Source of the DNA: Verrucomicrobiota bacterium | GTDB lineage: Bacteria; Verrucomicrobiota; Verrucomicrobiia; Limisphaerales; J093 | Reading direction: 5' to 3' | DNA length: 64,000 nucleotides | Assembly: GCA_016716505.1 (NCBI GenBank) | Contig: JADJWF010000001.1 | Coordinates: 186,001 to 250,000 of the forward strand | Shown here: in pieces, positions 28,025 to 37,517 of the stretch | How positions within the stretch are numbered: position 1 is the stretch's first letter | Layout of the letters: every line of letters begins with the position of its first letter | Made by a program: the position numbers and the translations under genes | The notes under the pieces: generated by a model | The model's input: only the letters and a program-made list of their open reading frames with translations | Database searches by the model: none | Told to the model about the DNA's origin: nothing

Positions 28025-29137
28025 ATGACGAACGCTGCTGAATTTCGTTCGTTTGCCGCCGACCTCCTTGCTTGGATGGACGCGGTGGGGGAAGGGAACA
28101 ACGTCGCGGATCGGTTTCCCACCCTCGCCTGGCGACTCTTCGGACTTCAAAGCGAATGCGTCTCACCCTTGCGCGACCTGTGCCGGGCCCGGGGAATCGC
28201 TCGCGACGCGCTGCGCGACTGGCGGGACATTCCGGTGGTCCCGACCCGGGCGTTCAAGGAGTTTTCCATCACCAGCTTGTCGCCGGACCAGCAGACGGCC
28301 GAGTTTCGTTCGAGTCAGACCACGGGCCGCGATTTCAGCCGCTGTTCTCACGACCCCGAGTCACTGGCACTTTATGAGCGATCGGCGCTGACATGGTTTC
28401 GCGTGGCCCAAGGTCTGCGTCCGGGCGATCGTCGCCGGGTGTTGGTGCTGACTCCTCCGAAGGCCGAGGCGCCGCACTCATCGCTGGTTCACATGTTCGA
28501 CTTGATCTGCCGCGCGCACGGCGACGAGGGATCGGCATTCTTGTCGGCGGGGGATTCGACCGGCGCGTGGGTGCTGGCAGCGGAGGCGGCTTGGGCGGCG
28601 CTCCGCGAGGCCGCCGCCGGCAGCACCCCGGTTCTGTTGCTGGGCACGGCCTTTTCCTTTGTGCATCTGCTGGAAGGACGCCCCACGGGACAACCGCCGG
28701 TGCGCCTGCCCACCGGCTCATTTGTGCTGGAGACGGGCGGCTACAAGGGGCGTTCCCGGGAACTGCCCAAGTCAGACCTGCATGCGGCGCTCGGGAAGGC
28801 GTTGGGGCTTGCGCCGCAGTGCGTCCGCACGGAGTACGGCATGTGCGAACTTAGCTCCCAGGCCTACGACACTTTTCGCGGAGATCCACCGGCGGGCCCG
28901 CGCGTCTTCCGCTTCCCCCCGTGGGCGCGAGCGGTGGTGGTGTCGCCGGAGACGGGACGCGAAGTCGCCGACGGGGAATCGGGTTTGCTTCGGGTGTATG
29001 ATCTGGCCAATGTGCGGTCGGTGCTGGCGATCGAAACGGAGGACCTGGCCGTCCGGTGCGGCGCCGGGTTCGAGCTGCTGGGGCGCGCGGCCCGGGCGGA
29101 GCCGCGCGGCTGTTCCTTGATGCCCGCTGCCACCTGA
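28025..29137 (+). CDS. LuxE/acyl-protein synthetase-like protein
   Basis: A 370-residue member of the acyl-protein synthetase (LuxE) branch of the adenylate-forming enzymes, which in luminous bacteria activate fatty acids for reduction to aldehyde by LuxC. Conserved stretches include DIPVVPTRAFKEFSI, SSQTTGRDFSR, FVLETGGYKGRSRELPK and RTEYGMCELSSQAYD, the last matching the nucleotide-binding region. The neighbour 31 bases downstream is a LuxC-like reductase, which supports the assignment. No luxA or luxB lies nearby, so light production is not implied. The likely product is a long-chain or aryl aldehyde feeding another pathway. Confidence 0.82.
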   Translation: MTNAAEFRSFAADLLAWMDAVGEGNNVADRFPTLAWRLFGLQSECVSPLRDLCRARGIARDALRDWRDIPVVPTRAFKEFSITSLSPDQQTAEFRSSQTTGRDFSRCSHDPESLALYERSALTWFRVAQGLRPGDRRRVLVLTPPKAEAPHSSLVHMFDLICRAHGDEGSAFLSAGDSTGAWVLAAEAAWAALREAAAGSTPVLLLGTAFSFVHLLEGRPTGQPPVRLPTGSFVLETGGYKGRSRELPKSDLHAALGKALGLAPQCVRTEYGMCELSSQAYDTFRGDPPAGPRVFRFPPWARAVVVSPETGREVADGESGLLRVYDLANVRSVLAIETEDLAVRCGAGFELLGRAARAEPRGCSLMPAAT

Positions 29138-29168
29138 CCGGGCGCCCGCTCCCTGACCGCATCCCAAG

Positions 29169-30542
29169 ATGCAACTCCCGCAGTACTTTCTCGCCGACCT
29201 GCCCGATCGCGCGGCGGTCACGCCGGCGGTGGTGACGGAGGCGTGTCTTTCCCTGAAGAGCAACCGCCGGCAGTTCCTGCGCGAACGCAACACCGACAGC
29301 ATGGTCGCGGCGATCGCGGCGGTCGCCGAAGACTGGCTTGATCCCGACAACCCGTTCCGCCGGCTGGCCTTGGCGGAGGGACCCTCGGCGCTGGGCTTTT
29401 CGCGGGAGACGCTATCGGCCGGTCTGGATGCGTTTTTCCGCACCCTGACCGCGGAGAACCTGCGCGCGCTGCTGACGCAGGATCTGGGAAACAACCAGCG
29501 ACTCGAGCGGCTCTCGCCCGCCGAAGGCGAAACCTATCCGCGACAGCTTGCCTTCGCCCAAGGCCCCCCGCTGGTGGCACACATCACGGCGGGACGTCTC
29601 CCGAACCCGGTGCTGACCAGCATGGTTCATGGACTGCTGCTCCGGTCGGCCCAGTTCGTCAAGTGCGCGACCGGCACCGCGCTGTTGCCGCGGTTGTTCG
29701 CCCACTCGCTGCGCGAGGTGGAGGCCAAGTTGGGTGCCTGCCTCGAGATCGCCGAGTGGCCCGGCGCGTGCCACGACCTCACCGACGCGCTCATTGCGCA
29801 GGCGGATTGCGTTACCGCGATGGGCAGCGATGAAACCATCGCGGCGATCCGGCGACGGGTGCCTTGGAACACCCGCTTCCTCGGCTACGGCCACCGCGTG
29901 AGCGTGGGCTACGTGGCCGTCGAAGCCATGTCCGCCTTCACACTGCCCAAGGTGGTGGCGGCCTGCGCGCAGGACGTGATCGCATGGGACCAGTTGGGGT
30001 GCCTCTCGCCCCACGCCATCTACGTCGAAACGGGCAACCGGCAGACGCCGCATCGGTTCGCAGAACTGCTGGCGGCCGAACTGGACCGGCTCGAGGGAAT
30101 CTGTCCGCGCGGACGCCTGTCGCTGGACGAGGCGGCCAGTATCGCAGCCCGGCGGGGCTTCTATGAAATCCGTGCCGCCCACTCCGGCGACACGGCCTTG
30201 TGGCGCAGCGAGGGCTCCACCGCCTGGACCGTGGTGTACGAAAATGATCCGCGGTTTCATCCCTCCTGCCTGAACCGGTTCGTGTACGTCAAAGCGGTCG
30301 CCGGTGTGGAGCAGGCGCTGGAAGGTCTCGATTCCCTTCGCGGGCAGGTCTCGACCGTCGGTCTGAGCGCCAGCGGATTGACGGAGCAACGCTTGGCACA
30401 GCGCTTTGCGGCATGGGGCGTGACTCGCATTTGTCCGCTGGGCCGGATGCAGGAGCCGCCCCTGACTTGGCGGCATGACGGCCGGCCCAGTTTGGCCGAC
30501 CTGGTGACGTGGACGGATTGGGAGCCCGGGGGCCGGGGATAG
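29169..30542 (+). CDS. LuxC-like acyl-CoA/acyl-enzyme reductase
   Basis: A 457-residue aldehyde-dehydrogenase-superfamily reductase of the LuxC type, reducing an activated acyl group to aldehyde with NADPH. The catalytic cysteine is C278 in WDQLGCLSPHAIYVE, the expected context. The nucleotide-binding part shows AGRLPNPVLTSMVHGLLLRSAQFVK and WNTRFLGYGHRVSVGYV. It follows the LuxE-like gene after 31 bases, so the two make a minimal fatty acid reductase couple lacking the LuxD thioesterase and the luciferase. Substrate unknown. Confidence 0.85.
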   Translation: MQLPQYFLADLPDRAAVTPAVVTEACLSLKSNRRQFLRERNTDSMVAAIAAVAEDWLDPDNPFRRLALAEGPSALGFSRETLSAGLDAFFRTLTAENLRALLTQDLGNNQRLERLSPAEGETYPRQLAFAQGPPLVAHITAGRLPNPVLTSMVHGLLLRSAQFVKCATGTALLPRLFAHSLREVEAKLGACLEIAEWPGACHDLTDALIAQADCVTAMGSDETIAAIRRRVPWNTRFLGYGHRVSVGYVAVEAMSAFTLPKVVAACAQDVIAWDQLGCLSPHAIYVETGNRQTPHRFAELLAAELDRLEGICPRGRLSLDEAASIAARRGFYEIRAAHSGDTALWRSEGSTAWTVVYENDPRFHPSCLNRFVYVKAVAGVEQALEGLDSLRGQVSTVGLSASGLTEQRLAQRFAAWGVTRICPLGRMQEPPLTWRHDGRPSLADLVTWTDWEPGGRG

Positions 30543-30854
30543 GTCGCGCTGGCAGCCTCCCCTGAGCCAGTCTTGCCGACGCGCAGGCACCCTTTGCGAC
30601 AGCATCCGCACCGACGGTCCAACTGTCCCGCAGCATGGCTTTGTCGGTACCCGGTTTACAGGAGCGCGGCAGATTCACCCGTTCTTCAGTGTCCCGACAC
30701 ATTCCTGTAACCGGGTCTGTGCAGGTTCAGTCACGAGGTGGCGGGAAACGCCCGGGAGAGCCTGCACGGAAACGAGGGCGGAACTTTCCTGCTCCGGCGG
30801 TTCTGCCGGATTGGCGTTTCACCATCAAGGCGTTAAGTTGTCCAGTCGGGTACC
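30543..30854. other. 312-base gap holding an imperfect inverted repeat
   Basis: No gene was recognised. An inverted repeat with arms ACCCGGTTTACAGGA (30649-30663) and TCCTGTAACCGGGT (30703-30716) is complementary apart from one unpaired base, with a 39-base interior that itself contains the dyad GTGTC-CC-GACAC. It could be a folded leader or repeat element upstream of the LamG gene. No clear terminator for the LuxC-like gene was found. Confidence 0.5.
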
Positions 30855-33800
30855 ATGCAAACAAAACAAACCATGAGAAAACATCCCAATCGTGAGACGT
30901 GGGTGAGCCGGGGCTTCCTCGGCGCCGCCCTGTTGGGCCTTGCTTCCGCGCAGGCGCAGACGGTCATTCCGGAATCCGTGGCACTGCCCGCCTCGGCGCT
31001 CGACAAGACCAAGCCGGGCTTTTCTGTGCGGGTCTTTCAAGCCACTGGGCCGGAACTGCCCAACACGCTAGTCCGAACGGAGGACCAAATCGCCGGACTG
31101 TTGATCAATCCCGCCACGGGTCAGCCGCACGCCAATATTGCCGACCTGTCTGGATTCAACCCGGATGGCACTTACGACGAGCCCGCGACGATTTCGTATG
31201 GCGCAGCCTTCTTCCCGGGCATCCCGGGCACGGAATTTACCGTGAACAATATCGCACTTGAGGCAATTACCTACGTCGAGTTGAACCCGGGCACCTACAC
31301 GATGGTGGTCAACAGCGACGACGGCTTCCGTGTCTCCACCGGAAACGTCATGGACCGCCTGGCCGAGATCAGGCTGGGGGAATTCGACGGCGGACGCGGA
31401 GCCGGGGACACCGTCTTCAGCTTCACCGTAACCAAGGCCGGCGTCTATCCCTTCCGCCTGATCTATGAACAAGGCGGTGGCGGCTACAGCGTGAACTGGT
31501 ACACGGCGGAGAACGGTAATCCGGCGAATCGCGTTCTCCTGAATGATTTGGGCGGCACGCCAAGTTACCGTGCGCTGCGGCCCGGCGCGGTCACCGCCGG
31601 TCCCGCCATCAGTGCGGTTTCCCCGCTGCCGAATTCCCTGAACGTGGCGCCATCTGCCGGGATCACGGCGATTATCAAGGACGGTTCAACCGCGTTCAAC
31701 GCCGCCTCCTTCCGCCTGCTGCGCAACGGAACGGACGTGACTGCGCAGGCGACCATTGGGCCGAAGTCGGGCAACGCCACCAAGATCACCTACCGGCCCT
31801 CGACGCTGCCTCCGGCGCTGGCAGTTGAGGAGTACACGCTGGTTTTTGACGATCCGACCGCCACCGGCGGCCGACGCGAGGCCCGGATGACCTACACCGT
31901 TGCGCCTTACGCCAACTACAATCTGCCGGAGCCGATCTGGCTGGAGACCTTCGACGGTATCCCGGAGGGAACCCTGCCAACCGGCTGGACGACCGTCACT
32001 CCCTTCTTCCCAGGGGGCTTTGAGGACCTCGATGACCCGAATTCAGACAGCTATCTGCAATGGGTGGTGATTTCCCGCCAGCGGGTTGTGGACATCGGCG
32101 CGGCGAATCGCTGGGACGCCGGGCGGCGGCTCAACACGCCCGAGGCCTACATCAACGGCCAGCGGGTAGAGAGCCTCATTCAGGGCCAGTTCGCCTACCA
32201 CGAATCGGACGTGCGCGGTGGCAGTCAGTACGCCGAGCTGTTCTCGCCGACGATCAATCTCAGCGGAAAAACGGACGTCCATCTCGTCTATCACAGCATT
32301 TACGAGCAAAACCAGGACAACATCGCCGGCGTGGAGTACTCCGTGGACGGCGGGACCACCTGGTTGCCCGTCGTGTACATGCTTGACGTGCCCGACATCC
32401 TCACGAACCCCGACGGGACCGTGGACGTGGTTCGCACTTTCGACACCCAGTACGGTGATGTGGCGCGATACACCGACCCGGTCACTGGCGAAGAAGTCGG
32501 TGGATCCTACGGGGCGTTCGTCAAAGCCGCCCGCAGCACCTGGCCGAATCTCGGCCCCTACATCAGCGGTCGCATCAACGACAACCCGACCGAATCCAAG
32601 CGGATTGAGAAGTTCCGCCTGCCCGAAGCGGATAACAAATCCGCGGTGAAACTCCGCTTCTTCCAAGCCGGTACCGCGAGCTGGTACTTCGGCGTGGACA
32701 ACGTGGGCCTCTACTCGATCACCACGATTGATCCGCCGTCGTTGACACAGCAGCCGGCAAACTTGACGCGGATCGTCGGCAGCCCGGCGATCTTCGAGGT
32801 CGGCGCCTCCGGGCAGCAATTGAGCTATCAGTGGCAGAAGGGCACGGAGGACATCCCCGGCGCAACCGCGGCGACGTTGACCATCGCGGCCGTCAAGCCC
32901 GCCGACGCCGGCCAGTATCGTTGCGTGATCACCAATCCCGGCGGCAGCGTCACCAGCGCCTATGCGACGCTCACGGTGTTGCAGGTGCCGGCCGACGCCG
33001 CCAGCCTGCGCAATGGCCTCGAGGTGTACCTGCCCTTCGAGAACAACTACAACGACGCCTCCGGCAACAACCGCAACGGTACACCCGTCGGCAACCCCAC
33101 CTTTGCCGCCGGTAAGGTCGGCAGCGCCGCGGTCAAGGTCAGCAGTGTACGCGCGGACAACAACTACAACTTCGTGACGTTGGGGCAGAACGATTCGGTG
33201 CCCTTCGGCCAGACCAGCGATTTTACCGTCGCTTTCTGGATGAAAACCGAGCGCACGGCGGGCGACCCCTCAATCGTGGCCAACAAGAACTGGGCCAGCG
33301 GCAATAATGTGGGCTGGACCATCGGGACCCAGACGGACGGGCGAATCGAGTGGAACTACCGCCGCACAGGCGCCGACGGGCTCAGCCGCAAGGACCTCGA
33401 CCTGATCCAACGCGGCAACCTCCTGAACACCCCGAACTGGGTCCACGTTACCGTGGTTTGGAAGATCAACGGCGATGCGGAGACGTACTTCAACGGGGAA
33501 CTGGTGGACGCTCGCTCGATTGCACCGGGCACCGGGGACATTTTCGATTCCGCGTTGTCGCTGAACCTCGGTCAAGACGGCACGGGGAGCTACGGCAGCG
33601 GCGAATGGGATGGCCTGCTCGACGAAGTGGCCATCTGGTCCCGCGCCTTGACCAGCGACGAAGTCCTGACGCTCTACGGCTTTGGCCTGTTTGGCGACAG
33701 CATCCTCGCGCCGCCGATCAACAGCCAGCTTGGCGCGCACCTGAAGTTCGATGGCGATTTCCAAGACGCATCGGGCGCGGGCAATCACGGTACGGCGGTC

Positions 33801-34646
33801 GGCGCACCGACGTTCACGGGCGGCGTCAGCGGCCAGGGTGTCCGCCTGAACACCGACAAACCGAACAGCGTGTTCAACTACGTGACCTTGGGCAACGCCC
33901 CGGGTGTGCGCTTCGGCGAAACGGCAGACTTCTCGGTCTCGTTCTGGGCCAAGCTGAACGGTTGGAACGCTGACCCGGCGCTCCTTGCCAACAAAAACTG
34001 GGGCTCGGGTAACAACGTGGGCTGGGTAATCGCCACCGACGGCGACGGCCGGGTGCAGTGGAACTATCGCCGCCGCGATCCGGACTCCACCCGCCGGGAC
34101 TTCGACAGCGTGGGCGGCATCTTCAGCGACAACGCGTGGCACCACGTCGTGGTGGTCTTCGGCATCAACGACCAGGCTGTGACCTACGTGGATGGCTTGG
34201 AGGTGGCCCTCGACCGCAACGGCGCTCCCGCCCGGAAGGACCTGACTCCCTCCACCGGCACGCTGTTTGATCCAGCTCTGCGCCTGAACATCGGCCAGGA
34301 CGGCACCGGGGCCTACTCGGACGTGGACCTGTTCGACGCGGTCATGGATGAGGTGGCGCTGTGGAACCGCAAGCTGTCCGCCCGCGAAGTCGCCCTGATC
34401 TACAGTCGCGGTCTGGCAGGACAATCACTCGACGGCACCGGCACGCCGCCGTCCGAAGCGCCCGTCATGACCTATACGGTGGCCAACGGCCAGCTCACGC
34501 TGAACTGGCAGGGAACCGGCTTCACCCTGCAGGAGAACTCCAACCTCGGAAACGCGGCTGGCTGGACGGCCGTGGCGGGCGCGGGCGCGAACAGCGCCAC
34601 CGTGCCGATTGCCACGGGCATCAAGTTCTACCGGCTGGTCAAATAG
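30855..34646 (+). CDS. Large secreted protein: PA14-like, Ig-like and two LamG domains, C-terminal module
   Basis: A 1263-residue exported protein with a signal peptide ending near ASAQAQT; ATG 30873 (residue 7) is an alternative start. Residues about 35-230 form a PA14/GLEYA-like carbohydrate-binding region (VNSDDGFRVSTGNV). An Ig-like or cadherin-like segment runs to about 340, a beta-rich domain of unknown type about 345-620, and an Ig domain about 630-710 (YQWQKGTEDIPG, DAGQYRCVITNPGG). Two paralogous LamG domains then follow, about 715-940 and 955-1180, each with DFTVAFWMK- or DFSVSFWAK-like and DEVA-I/L-W motifs. The last 60 residues end in IKFYRLVK, a module shared with two other secreted proteins here. 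Probably a surface adhesin or glycan-binding protein. It is followed by a hairpin and an H-X9-DG pseudopilin gene. Confidence 0.8.
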   Translation: MQTKQTMRKHPNRETWVSRGFLGAALLGLASAQAQTVIPESVALPASALDKTKPGFSVRVFQATGPELPNTLVRTEDQIAGLLINPATGQPHANIADLSGFNPDGTYDEPATISYGAAFFPGIPGTEFTVNNIALEAITYVELNPGTYTMVVNSDDGFRVSTGNVMDRLAEIRLGEFDGGRGAGDTVFSFTVTKAGVYPFRLIYEQGGGGYSVNWYTAENGNPANRVLLNDLGGTPSYRALRPGAVTAGPAISAVSPLPNSLNVAPSAGITAIIKDGSTAFNAASFRLLRNGTDVTAQATIGPKSGNATKITYRPSTLPPALAVEEYTLVFDDPTATGGRREARMTYTVAPYANYNLPEPIWLETFDGIPEGTLPTGWTTVTPFFPGGFEDLDDPNSDSYLQWVVISRQRVVDIGAANRWDAGRRLNTPEAYINGQRVESLIQGQFAYHESDVRGGSQYAELFSPTINLSGKTDVHLVYHSIYEQNQDNIAGVEYSVDGGTTWLPVVYMLDVPDILTNPDGTVDVVRTFDTQYGDVARYTDPVTGEEVGGSYGAFVKAARSTWPNLGPYISGRINDNPTESKRIEKFRLPEADNKSAVKLRFFQAGTASWYFGVDNVGLYSITTIDPPSLTQQPANLTRIVGSPAIFEVGASGQQLSYQWQKGTEDIPGATAATLTIAAVKPADAGQYRCVITNPGGSVTSAYATLTVLQVPADAASLRNGLEVYLPFENNYNDASGNNRNGTPVGNPTFAAGKVGSAAVKVSSVRADNNYNFVTLGQNDSVPFGQTSDFTVAFWMKTERTAGDPSIVANKNWASGNNVGWTIGTQTDGRIEWNYRRTGADGLSRKDLDLIQRGNLLNTPNWVHVTVVWKINGDAETYFNGELVDARSIAPGTGDIFDSALSLNLGQDGTGSYGSGEWDGLLDEVAIWSRALTSDEVLTLYGFGLFGDSILAPPINSQLGAHLKFDGDFQDASGAGNHGTAVGAPTFTGGVSGQGVRLNTDKPNSVFNYVTLGNAPGVRFGETADFSVSFWAKLNGWNADPALLANKNWGSGNNVGWVIATDGDGRVQWNYRRRDPDSTRRDFDSVGGIFSDNAWHHVVVVFGINDQAVTYVDGLEVALDRNGAPARKDLTPSTGTLFDPALRLNIGQDGTGAYSDVDLFDAVMDEVALWNRKLSAREVALIYSRGLAGQSLDGTGTPPSEAPVMTYTVANGQLTLNWQGTGFTLQENSNLGNAAGWTAVAGAGANSATVPIATGIKFYRLVK

Positions 34647-34682
34647 TGATCGCCGCGACGGAGTAGCGAACGAAAACTCAAG

Positions 34683-34712
34683 TTGGCCGGGGGGCCTCGG
34701 CTCCCCGGCCAA
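34683..34712. terminator. Hairpin between the LamG gene and the pseudopilin gene
   Basis: TTGGCCGGGG 34683-34692 and CCCCGGCCAA 34703-34712 form a perfect 10-bp stem with a 10-base loop. No T-run follows on either strand, so it may be a weak terminator or mRNA processing site. Confidence 0.45.
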
Positions 34713-34735
34713 CCCATCAACAAAGCCTGATCGCA

Positions 34736-35581
34736 ATGAACACCCTGACCTGCCCCTCTGGCCCTACAACGAATCGCCGCGGTTTTACGCTCATCGAACT
34801 GCTCGTGGTCATTGCCATCATTGGCATTCTGGCTTCCATGCTCTTGCCGGTGCTGGCCAAGGCCAAGGAAAAGGGCCGACAGGCGTCCTGCATGAGTAAT
34901 CTGCGCCAGATCGGGCTGGCGCTCGTGATGTACGCGGAGGACAACCGCGACGGGCTGCATCACGTCGGTGGGGAGGCGCCGAACCACGGCATGTGGACGG
35001 CCAGTCCGAACAGCACCGTGCTCCTGCCTGCCAATCACCCGAACGCTTATTGGGGCCTCGGGTATCTGCCCTACGTGCAGTCGGTCGGCACCAACTGGAA
35101 CTGGCGCAGCGCCATCACCATCTGGAAATGCCCGTCCGCCCGCATCGTGGACGAATGGCGCGAAACCGGCATCCGGTACCCGATGACTTTCTGGCTGAAC
35201 TCGAGCATCGGCATCAACGCCTATGCCGTCGAGTCCCCCGATCCGCGCAATCCGAACTCCCGCGTCAGCGGGCCGCGCAAGATCAGTTCCTTCGAAAGCC
35301 CGGTCTCCACGATCTTCGCGCAGGACGCCGCCGAGCAACGCATGGAGGGACCCGCTGACTCCCTCGGCCTTTTCCCCGGCTACTCGGAGTGCCTGACGCA
35401 GTGGAAAAACGATCTCGCCTCGTACTACCCCGGCGTGAAAATGGAGAATGAGTGGTGGCGCCATAACCGCCGTTGCAACACGATCTGGGTGGACGGACAC
35501 GTCAGCGTCATCAACTACACCCAGAAGGGCGTGGACTACCGGTGGTACACGGGCGATCCGCCCCTGCAAAATCCACGTTGA
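34736..35581 (+). CDS. H-X9-DG pseudopilin (type II secretion/prepilin-like, DUF1559-type)
   Basis: A 281-residue prepilin-like protein. The leader ends at RRGFTLIELLVVIAIIGILA, with cleavage expected before F by a prepilin peptidase. After the hydrophobic helix and CMSNLRQIGLALVMYAEDNRD, a beta-rich domain is typical of the many pseudopilins of Verrucomicrobiota and Planctomycetota. The C-terminal H-x9-DG signature is present as HNRRCNTIWVDGHV. They are thought to work with a type II secretion-like machine but have no defined job. It follows the LamG gene directly. Confidence 0.85.
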   Translation: MNTLTCPSGPTTNRRGFTLIELLVVIAIIGILASMLLPVLAKAKEKGRQASCMSNLRQIGLALVMYAEDNRDGLHHVGGEAPNHGMWTASPNSTVLLPANHPNAYWGLGYLPYVQSVGTNWNWRSAITIWKCPSARIVDEWRETGIRYPMTFWLNSSIGINAYAVESPDPRNPNSRVSGPRKISSFESPVSTIFAQDAAEQRMEGPADSLGLFPGYSECLTQWKNDLASYYPGVKMENEWWRHNRRCNTIWVDGHVSVINYTQKGVDYRWYTGDPPLQNPR

Positions 35582-35714
35582 GCCTCCACGTCCGGCCGGC
35601 CACGATGCTGTTCAGGCCGATCCAGGCCGCTCAACCGCGAATGACCCGCGAACCTCGGCCGCACTCCCGTATTGACCCCGCCCGCCGATTTTCCCCCCAG
35701 TCACCATTGGCCCC

Positions 35715-36095
35715 ATGAAACACCGTCTTTCTCTGCTCCCATCCCTCGTCGTCAGTTGCTTCTTGATCGGCTTTGGTGCCGGCTGTGGTGCCGGCAAACC
35801 GCCGAAGGAAATTGCCGCCACGGATATCCCGACCGAGTCCCGTAATCTGTTCGCGAAGGCCGCGCCGGAAGTGCGCGAACTGGCCGGCAAGGCTCTGGCC
35901 GCGCTGGACGCTCAGGATTGGGCAACCGCGTGGGTGACCTTTCAGGCGATTGGTCAGCGCCAGGACCTTACCCCCGAGCAGCGCCAGTTTGTGGCCAGCG
36001 CGGTCATGACCTTGGGAGCCGAGATGCAGAAGGCCGGCGCTCAGGGCGACGAACGCGCCCAGGCCGTTCAGCGGATGCACACCATTTCCAAGTAG
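35715..36095 (+). CDS. Small putative lipoprotein of unknown function
   Basis: A 126-residue protein with a signal peptide and lipobox IGFGAGC, so the mature protein probably starts at that cysteine. The remainder is mainly alpha-helical (PEVRELAGKALAALDAQDWATAW), perhaps a TPR-like helical pair. No catalytic motif was recognised. It lies 21 bases before the OPA transporter gene and may be cotranscribed with it. Confidence 0.7.
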   Translation: MKHRLSLLPSLVVSCFLIGFGAGCGAGKPPKEIAATDIPTESRNLFAKAAPEVRELAGKALAALDAQDWATAWVTFQAIGQRQDLTPEQRQFVASAVMTLGAEMQKAGAQGDERAQAVQRMHTISK

Positions 36096-36116
36096 CGGGC
36101 CGCGTCCCCAGCACGC

Positions 36117-37442
36117 ATGAGCGCCCGCCCCGCGCCCCTGTCGCCGCCTCGCGCGTGGTTCCTGGTCGGCGCGCTGGTCCTTGGCTACATCGGGATTTAC
36201 CTGTGCCGAAAAAACTTCTCAGTGGCGGTGCCACTGATCCGGGAGGACTTTTCCCTCAGCAAGGAGAACATCGGCCAGATCGCCAGCTACAGCACGCTGG
36301 CGTACATGCTGGGCAAGTTCGCTTTCGGGCCGCTGATTGACCGCGCGGGTGGGCGGGCGGCCTTCCTGGCGTCGCTGCTGGCGGTGGCCGTTTTCGGCGG
36401 CTTGGGTGGTCTGGTGGGTTCGTTTCCGATGTTGGCGCTGGTGTACAGCCTGAACCGGCTCGCGGGCTCCGCCGGCTGGGGCGGCATGGTCAAGTTGGTG
36501 CCGGACTGGTTGCCGCCGCGTTCGCTGCCCCTGGCGATGGCGGTGCTCTCGTTGGGGTTCGTCTTTGGCGGCGTCTGTGCGACCCTGCTCGCCGGGCAGA
36601 TTGCCGAATGGAGCGGCAACAACTGGCGCTGGGTCATGGGCGGTCCGGCACTGGTTTTGGCGGCCATTCTGATCGGGTGCTGGCTGGTGCTGCCGCGCGT
36701 CGCGCCGGAGACCGCGAGTGACTTCGGCGCCCTCCCGGCGGGTTCGTCGGCGGCGGCCGCGCCCGCCGTCCGGTTTGAGTTCCGGCATCTCCGGGATCTG
36801 TTGTTCATCCGGCGCTTCTGGATTTTGCTCGCGCTCAGCTTTGTGCTGACTCTCCTGCGCGAGACGTTCAACACGTGGACGGTGGATTTCTTCAAGACTT
36901 CCGGCGGGGGAGAACTCTCCACCCGCATCGCGGCGTTTCTCTCGACGCCCTTTGACGCGTTTGGCGCGGCGGGCATCCTCGCGCTGGGTTGGGCTTTCGG
37001 CCGCCTTGGTGCGCGGGGCCGGATGCGGCTGCTCGTGACGATCCTGGGCGGGCTGGCGGGATTGATCTGGGTGTTGCCCGAATTGGCGGAACGCAACCTG
37101 TGGCTGGCGACGGCCGCCCTCGGCGGGGTCGGGTTTCTCGCTTACGGGCCGTACAGCCTGCTGGCAGGAATTCTCGCGGTGGAGATTCGGGGCAAGGCGT
37201 ACGTGGGCACGGTGGCGGGGCTGGTGGACGGCGTGGGCTACCTTGCGGCCATCCTTGCCGGCCGGCAGTTTGGCCGTATTCTCGACGTTGGCGGTTACGG
37301 TTTGGGTTTCACTTGTCTGGCCGCGCTGGCCGCGGTGGCAGCGGTGTTGTGCTTGTTCTTGTATCGGCGGGGCGAGAACCCCGGTGAAATCGCCGCGAGC
37401 GATTCGCCGCCGCTGGCAACGGGAAATGTCGCCAAATCGTAA
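36117..37442 (+). CDS. OPA-family major facilitator (GlpT-like) transporter
   Basis: A 441-residue 12-TM protein. The opening LGYIGIYLCRKNFSVAVPLIREDF and IASYSTLAYMLGKFAFGPLIDRAGGR resemble the organophosphate:phosphate antiporter family (GlpT/UhpT), with the MFS A-motif region at the loop 2-3. GMVKLVPDWLPP matches the corresponding GlpT stretch. The substrate may be a phosphate ester or, given the phosphonate genes 3 kb away, a phosphonate, but that is guesswork. Confidence 0.82.
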   Translation: MSARPAPLSPPRAWFLVGALVLGYIGIYLCRKNFSVAVPLIREDFSLSKENIGQIASYSTLAYMLGKFAFGPLIDRAGGRAAFLASLLAVAVFGGLGGLVGSFPMLALVYSLNRLAGSAGWGGMVKLVPDWLPPRSLPLAMAVLSLGFVFGGVCATLLAGQIAEWSGNNWRWVMGGPALVLAAILIGCWLVLPRVAPETASDFGALPAGSSAAAAPAVRFEFRHLRDLLFIRRFWILLALSFVLTLLRETFNTWTVDFFKTSGGGELSTRIAAFLSTPFDAFGAAGILALGWAFGRLGARGRMRLLVTILGGLAGLIWVLPELAERNLWLATAALGGVGFLAYGPYSLLAGILAVEIRGKAYVGTVAGLVDGVGYLAAILAGRQFGRILDVGGYGLGFTCLAALAAVAAVLCLFLYRRGENPGEIAASDSPPLATGNVAKS

Positions 37443-37517
37443 CCTCGCTTCTCTTGGCGCAGTCTGGAGAAAGCGTTTCCCTGTCGTAGTTTGACCGTCG
37501 TTGAACTGGATTTTTGC

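Noticed and set aside
28025..30542. A bioluminescence operon
   Set aside because: Only LuxE- and LuxC-like genes are present; luxA, luxB and luxD are absent from the neighbourhood.
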